Of a DNA stretch of 64,000 bases, positions 60,607 to 64,000 are shown piece by piece. The position numbers and the translations under genes were made by a program. Source of the DNA: Marinimicrobium alkaliphilum (GTDB taxonomy: Bacteria; Pseudomonadota; Gammaproteobacteria; Pseudomonadales; Cellvibrionaceae); assembly GCF_003259155.1 (NCBI RefSeq), contig NZ_QGMQ01000008.1, forward strand, positions 62,001 through 126,000. The letters are read 5' to 3'. How positions within the stretch are numbered: the stretch's first letter is position 1; each line of letters opens with the position of its first letter. The notes beneath the pieces are model-generated. The model did not search any database. It was not told the DNA's origin and was given only the letters and a program-made list of their open reading frames with translations.

Positions 60607-61548
60607 TCAGGCGTTGTATTCGCCCTCGAAGGTCATCTTGTCGATCACGCCGCCGCGGTGACGGATGACGATACCGGCGCAGCGGGTGCCCTCTTTGGCG
60701 GCGTCCGCGGGCTCGGCCCCTTTGAGGCGCGCCGCCATGTAGCCGGCATTAAAGGTATCCCCGGCACCGGTGGTATCGATCACATTGTTGACCTTGGGTA
60801 CGGGGACCCGCTCTTCCTGGCCATTGCGGATGATGATGGATTCTTCGGCGCCGCGTTTGAGCACCAGCTCCTGCAGTGACAGGTCCGCATAGCGGCGCTT
60901 GGCGCCATCGATGGAGTCATCGCCCCAAAGCAGGCCCTCGTCGTCCAGCGTCAGCAGGGCGATATCGGTGTGCTGCAAGACTGACAGCATGGCTTTTTGC
61001 GCGGCTTCCTTGCTCGGCCACAAGCGCGGGCGGTAATTGCTGTCGAAGGCGACGGTGATACCCTCGCTGCGCAGCTCGGCCAGTAGGTAGCCCAGAGTGA
61101 TACGGGCGGTCTCGCTCATGATCGCGAGGGTGATACCGCTCAGGTAAACCGCATCGCACCCGGCCAGTTGCTTGGCCAGTTTGGCGGCGGCCGCATCGTC
61201 GTTAAACAGTTCCCGCGCGGGCGCTTCTTTGCGCCAGTAAAAGAATTCGCGCTCGCCATCCGGGGTGTTGCGGATGATGTACAGGCCCGGGGCTCGACCC
61301 GGTAGGCGCTCGATCATCCCGGTGCCGATGTTCTCGGCCTGGGCGCGAGCGAGAATCTGGTCACTGTATGGGTCGTCGCCCAGAATGGTGACGTAGTCCA
61401 CCTGGGTGCCCAGGCGTGCCATGTAGACCGAGGTGTTGAAGGTATCCCCGGCGTAGGACAGCGCCATGACTTCGCGCTTTTCTTCCTGGGCTGTGGGGTA
61501 GGGCGAAAGCTCAACCATGACTTCGCCGATCGCTGCAATTCTTGCCAT
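60607..61548 (-). CDS. kdgK: 2-dehydro-3-deoxygluconokinase
   Basis: 313 residues, a PfkB/ribokinase-family sugar kinase. The N-terminal IAAIGEVMVELSP and the C-terminal anion-hole motif DTTGAGDTFNAGYMAARL with the catalytic Asp are intact. YFYWRKEAPARELF-type and FDSNYRPRLWPS segments are diagnostic of KDG kinases. It phosphorylates KDG to KDPG, the shared end point of KduD, UxaA and, as proposed here, the glucosaminate deaminase. It is flanked by its own terminator and by the uxaB terminator 31 bp before its start, so it is expressed by read-through or from its own promoter. Confidence 0.95.
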   Translation of the reverse strand: MARIAAIGEVMVELSPYPTAQEEKREVMALSYAGDTFNTSVYMARLGTQVDYVTILGDDPYSDQILARAQAENIGTGMIERLPGRAPGLYIIRNTPDGEREFFYWRKEAPARELFNDDAAAAKLAKQLAGCDAVYLSGITLAIMSETARITLGYLLAELRSEGITVAFDSNYRPRLWPSKEAAQKAMLSVLQHTDIALLTLDDEGLLWGDDSIDGAKRRYADLSLQELVLKRGAEESIIIRNGQEERVPVPKVNNVIDTTGAGDTFNAGYMAARLKGAEPADAAKEGTRCAGIVIRHRGGVIDKMTFEGEYNA

Positions 61549-61578
61549 AAGGTGTGCCTTAGGGTGCCAAGTTCAATG

Positions 61579-61619
61579 AAAAAAGGGCCGTGGCCGCGTT
61601 TCCAAACGGCCACAGCCCT
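61579..61619 (-). terminator. Intrinsic terminator between uxaB and kdgK
   Basis: On the minus strand GGGCTGTGGCCG (61618-61607) pairs with CGGCCACGGCCC (61596-61585, one mismatch) around a TTTGGAAACG loop and is followed by a run of T residues (61584-61579). Confidence 0.85.
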
Positions 61620-61628
61620 AAGACTAGC

Positions 61629-63092
61629 TTAGCTGGCGCGCTGTGTCAGCTGGGCATCGTCGGCCAGCAGCTTTTCCAGTGCCTCCTCCATGCCCAATGT
61701 GCGAATCGCGTACAGGTACTGAGCCGTCAACTCGGTCAGGCCGGGCACCTGGTTCAAGTCGGTTTTCCAGTTCTTCTCGTAGGCCAGAACCTGGGTGACC
61801 AGCGCCTTGATGCCGTCGTAGGAGTCGTCGCAGTCGGACCAGGCCGCGCGGTACAACGCGACAATGTCTTCGCTGTCCTGAGGCTCGCCCTGGTAGTAGG
61901 CCATCAGTGCGGCGAGGGAGAACACAATGCGGGTGGGTAGCTCACCGGTACGCTTCTGGAAGTCCAGCAGCGACGGCAGTACGCGGGTTTCCCACTTGGC
62001 CATGGAGTTGAGCGCGATGCTCTTCCAGAAGTGTTTGATGTACGGGTTGTAGAAGCGCTCCAGAATTTCTTCTGCAAAGGCCTTGAGCTCGTCTTTGGGC
62101 AGGTTGATATTCGGGCAGACTTCGTCGAACACCACTTGCTTCATAAACTGGCTGATCACCGGGTGCTCGATGGCCTGCTGTACGGTGTCCACCGGATAGA
62201 GCAGGGACACGGCAAAGGAGGCGGTGTGCGAACCGTTGAGGATACGGACTTTGCGATCCCGGTAGGCGGTCATGTCGTCGGTGAAAATGACGTTCAATCC
62301 AGCCTGCTCGGTGGGGAATTCTTTCTGGACCCATGCGGGGGCTTCGATTACCCAGACGTGGAAGTATTCGCCTTCAACCACCAGGTTATCCTTGTAGCCC
62401 AGCTCGCTCTGGATCTGGTCGATTTTGTCGCGCGGAAAGCCCGGCACAATACGGTCGACCAGGGTGCTGCAGAAGGCATTGGCTTCTTCCACCCAGGCGA
62501 TAAAGTCAGCGCCCAGGTTCCAGCGCTCGGCGTGCTGGAGCACATACTTCTTGAGGATGTCGGCATTGTGCTCGATCAGCTCGCAGCAGAGAATGATCAG
62601 GCCCTTGTCCTTGGCCCCGTCAAAGGTCTGGAAGCGGCGGTGCAGAAAGGCGGTAACCTTGGCCGGGAAAGACTTCTGCGGCTGCATGTCGAGGGTGTCG
62701 GTGTCATCCCAGGCAATCCCGGCTTCGGTGGTGTTGGAAACGATAAAGCGCAACGCCGGGTTGTCCGCAATGGCGACATAGTCCGCGAACTGGCTATAGG
62801 GGTTGAGGGCGTGGTTGATACAGTCGATCAGCTCCACTTCGCTCACCGGCTCACCGTTTTTGATCCCCTGAAGGTAGAGGTGGTAGAGGCCGTCCTGGGC
62901 GTTGAGCATGTCGGCCATGCCCTGCGCGATGGGCTGAACCACGGTGACGCCGGCGTTGAAATCCGCCTCTTTGTTCATTTTGTGAATCATCCAGTCGGTA
63001 AAAGCGCGCAGGAAGTTGCCTTCGCCGTACTGGAGGATGCGTTCGGGGTAGCTGGCCGCACCGGCCGCGGTTGATCGGTTCAGTTCTTTCAT
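61629..63092 (-). CDS. uxaB: Tagaturonate reductase (altronate oxidoreductase)
   Basis: 487 residues, the UxaB length. It belongs to the polyol-specific long-chain dehydrogenase family: ERILQYGEGNFLRAFTDWM (NAD-binding loop), FIVSNTTEAGI, and the catalytic Lys region KVRILNGSHTASFAVSLLY. It interconverts tagaturonate and altronate with NADH. The frame extends to 63272, but MKELNRSTAAGAASYPERIL at 63092 is the family-like start. The 107-bp-upstream palindrome at 63199 is the probable operator. UxaC, which would supply tagaturonate, is not in the window. Confidence 0.94.
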   Translation of the reverse strand: MKELNRSTAAGAASYPERILQYGEGNFLRAFTDWMIHKMNKEADFNAGVTVVQPIAQGMADMLNAQDGLYHLYLQGIKNGEPVSEVELIDCINHALNPYSQFADYVAIADNPALRFIVSNTTEAGIAWDDTDTLDMQPQKSFPAKVTAFLHRRFQTFDGAKDKGLIILCCELIEHNADILKKYVLQHAERWNLGADFIAWVEEANAFCSTLVDRIVPGFPRDKIDQIQSELGYKDNLVVEGEYFHVWVIEAPAWVQKEFPTEQAGLNVIFTDDMTAYRDRKVRILNGSHTASFAVSLLYPVDTVQQAIEHPVISQFMKQVVFDEVCPNINLPKDELKAFAEEILERFYNPYIKHFWKSIALNSMAKWETRVLPSLLDFQKRTGELPTRIVFSLAALMAYYQGEPQDSEDIVALYRAAWSDCDDSYDGIKALVTQVLAYEKNWKTDLNQVPGLTELTAQYLYAIRTLGMEEALEKLLADDAQLTQRAS

Positions 63093-63198
63093 TAGGGGGT
63101 CCCACTTGATGGCCGCTGCTGCGGCTTGTTGTTTGTTTGGCCCGCTCGGGTCGTGCAGCGCCGTTGATTCGGGGCCTAGTTGCGTTGGTAGCGTAAAA

Positions 63199-63213
63199 TG
63201 ATATACGCTATCA
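63199..63213. promoter_or_regulatory. Uronate-regulon operator candidate 3
   Basis: TGATATACGCTATCA, extended to perfect 9-bp arms AAAATGATA / TATCATTTT around TACGC. It fits TGATWNACGCWATCA and lies 107 bp upstream of uxaB. The size and TATAC-like centre are typical of GntR-family operators (for example ExuR/UxuR-like). Confidence 0.7.
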
Positions 63214-63283
63214 TTTTGTGCTAGCTTCTCAAAATCGCGCTCTTTTGTCAATTGGTGAGGCCTGGATGACAAGGTGCCTCAGT

Positions 63284-63441
63284 GTCGGATTACGCCCTGC
63301 GGGCTAATCCGACCTACTGTCGATAGTGTGCCATTGCTTGAGTAGGTCGGATTAGCGCAGCGTAATCCGACAAAGCGGCACCCAGCCTCAACAGCGTACG
63401 AATGTTTGAGCAGGTCGGATTAGGCGCCGCCGTAATCCGAC
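63284..63441. repeat. Cluster of three REP-like hairpins
   Basis: GTCGGATTA ... TAATCCGAC stems occur at 63284-63313, 63346-63371 and 63414-63441. The first is inverted relative to the other two. The flanking GTAGGTCGGATTAGCGC and GCGTAATCCGACA are the common REP form in gammaproteobacteria. Confidence 0.88.
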
Positions 63442-63531
63442 AAAACACACCCAAACCCCGGGCGCGCAGAAGTACAGCACAATTAACGACATTGCCCGAT
63501 CCAACAAAAATCAAACCACCGGAGACCTTTC

Positions 63532-64000
63532 ATGCCAACCCGCCTACTCTGCCTCTTGACCCTCATCCTGGTCGCCGCCGCCTGTACCTGGACTGGTTCG
63601 GATTCCAGCTCCCAGGCTTATGACGCCATCGTTCAACAGGACGGTGTCGACACTCGCGGCACCACGCCGGTGTATGAGTCAGTGACCGACGCGCTGGCGG
63701 CCGCGCCCGCCGATGCTACAGCCCCTCATCGGATCCTGATCCGCGCCGGTGACTACTATGAAAAGCTCACCATCACCCAGCCCCATATTCACCTGATCGG
63801 TGAGGGCGCCGAACGCACGCGCATTTATTACGACGCCTATGCCGGCCAGGAAATGGCGCCGGGCGAGACCTGGGGCACTCGCCGCTCGGGCACGGTGATT
63901 GTGCAGGCCGCCGATGTCCAGTTTCACCGGCTGACCATTGAAAACAGCTTCGACTTCGTAGGCAATGATGCGCTGGATCGCGACGACCCCGCCAAGCTGC
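63532..64000 (+). CDS. Pectin methylesterase (CE8) lipoprotein, N-terminal part (cut by window edge)
   Basis: 156 codons are visible from the ATG at 63532 (GGAGACC upstream). The lipobox is VAAAC near residue 18. The mature protein begins the right-handed beta-helix of CE8: AIVQQDGVDTRGTTPVYESVTDALAAAP, HRILIRAGDYYEKLTI, LIGEGAERTRIYYDAYAGQE and VIVQAADVQFHRLTIENSFD. The catalytic Asp/Arg residues lie beyond the window. It would remove methyl groups from pectin at the outer membrane or in the periplasm, preparing it for lyases. It is divergent from uxaB. Confidence 0.85.
   Translation, partial: MPTRLLCLLTLILVAAACTWTGSDSSSQAYDAIVQQDGVDTRGTTPVYESVTDALAAAPADATAPHRILIRAGDYYEKLTITQPHIHLIGEGAERTRIYYDAYAGQEMAPGETWGTRRSGTVIVQAADVQFHRLTIENSFDFVGNDALDRDDPAKL

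Larger units (their letters stand above)
63093..63531. other. Divergent gap between uxaB and the pectin methylesterase gene
   Basis: This 439-bp gap contains the uxaB operator (63199-63213, in an extended AAAATGATA/TATCATTTT inverted repeat at 63195-63217), three REP-like hairpins (63284-63441) and about 90 bp before the esterase start. No convincing ORF was seen. Confidence 0.65.

Noticed and set aside
63284-63441. CRISPR array
   Set aside because: Only three units, each itself a hairpin, in mixed orientation and without uniform spacers; this is a REP cluster.

Overview
This is a gene-dense, GC-rich (roughly 55-60% by eye) window from a Gram-negative, polysaccharide-degrading gammaproteobacterium. 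It holds three TonB-dependent receptors, many lipoproteins, GH18/GH20/GH105/CE8 enzymes, a NagP/NagK/NagB-II/NagX GlcNAc route and a KduI/KduD/UxaAB uronate route. This suite resembles marine Cellvibrionales (Marinimicrobium/Gilvimarinus/Saccharophagus-like); that placement is an inference. No rRNA, tRNA, CRISPR array, transposase or phage gene was seen.

Layout. (1) 1-6110: a truncated lipoprotein, a small membrane protein, a BTAD-type regulator followed by a lipoprotein ending in a predicted 7-bladed FG-GAP propeller, and an exported glutathione peroxidase. (2) 6229-19486: a GlcNAc/chitobiose regulon (nagK, nagP, nagX, nagA, nagB-II, a LacI regulator, a GH20 chitobiase and a TonB receptor). 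A perfect 14-bp palindrome, AGACAACGTTGTCT, occurs at three of its promoters. (3) 19547-30249: two divergent operons with an SMP-30 lactonase, a second GH20, a PLP-dependent D-amino-acid (glucosaminate) deaminase, an RpiR regulator, a D-aminoacylase-type deacylase, RidA, an SSS symporter and a GH18 lipoprotein. Together these look like a route for oxidised (C1-aldonic) chitin sugars, ending in 2-keto-3-deoxygluconate (KDG). (4) 30301-33497: a PP2C-kinase fusion with a nitrate transporter. (5) 33805-37808: tandem Zur-like boxes driving a His-rich ZnuD-like receptor and an AztD-like zinc-binding lipoprotein. (6) 38250-42707: an outer-membrane protein, GabT, and an SLC13/RCK permease whose Shine-Dalgarno sits inside an 11-bp hairpin. 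(7) 42764-64000: pectin/galacturonate use (DUF4861-GH105 fusion, kduI, kduD, TonB receptor, uxaA, pntAA-pntAB-pntB, TRAP dctPQM, a VOC protein, kdgK, uxaB and a truncated pectin methylesterase). A shared 15-bp operator, TGATWNACGCWATCA, lies at three of its promoters.

How it works together. Chitin yields GlcNAc, handled by Nag enzymes to fructose-6-P, and possibly GlcNAc-aldonate, handled by deacylase and deaminase to KDG. Pectin yields unsaturated uronate (KduI/KduD to KDG) and galacturonate (UxaB/UxaA to KDG). All KDG would meet at the single KdgK here. UxaC, KdgA and an LPMO are not in the window. A family of four long-armed structured repeats sharing a core (CCAGGGATGGRTTYAYG) sits between genes and is not explained by the annotated genes.
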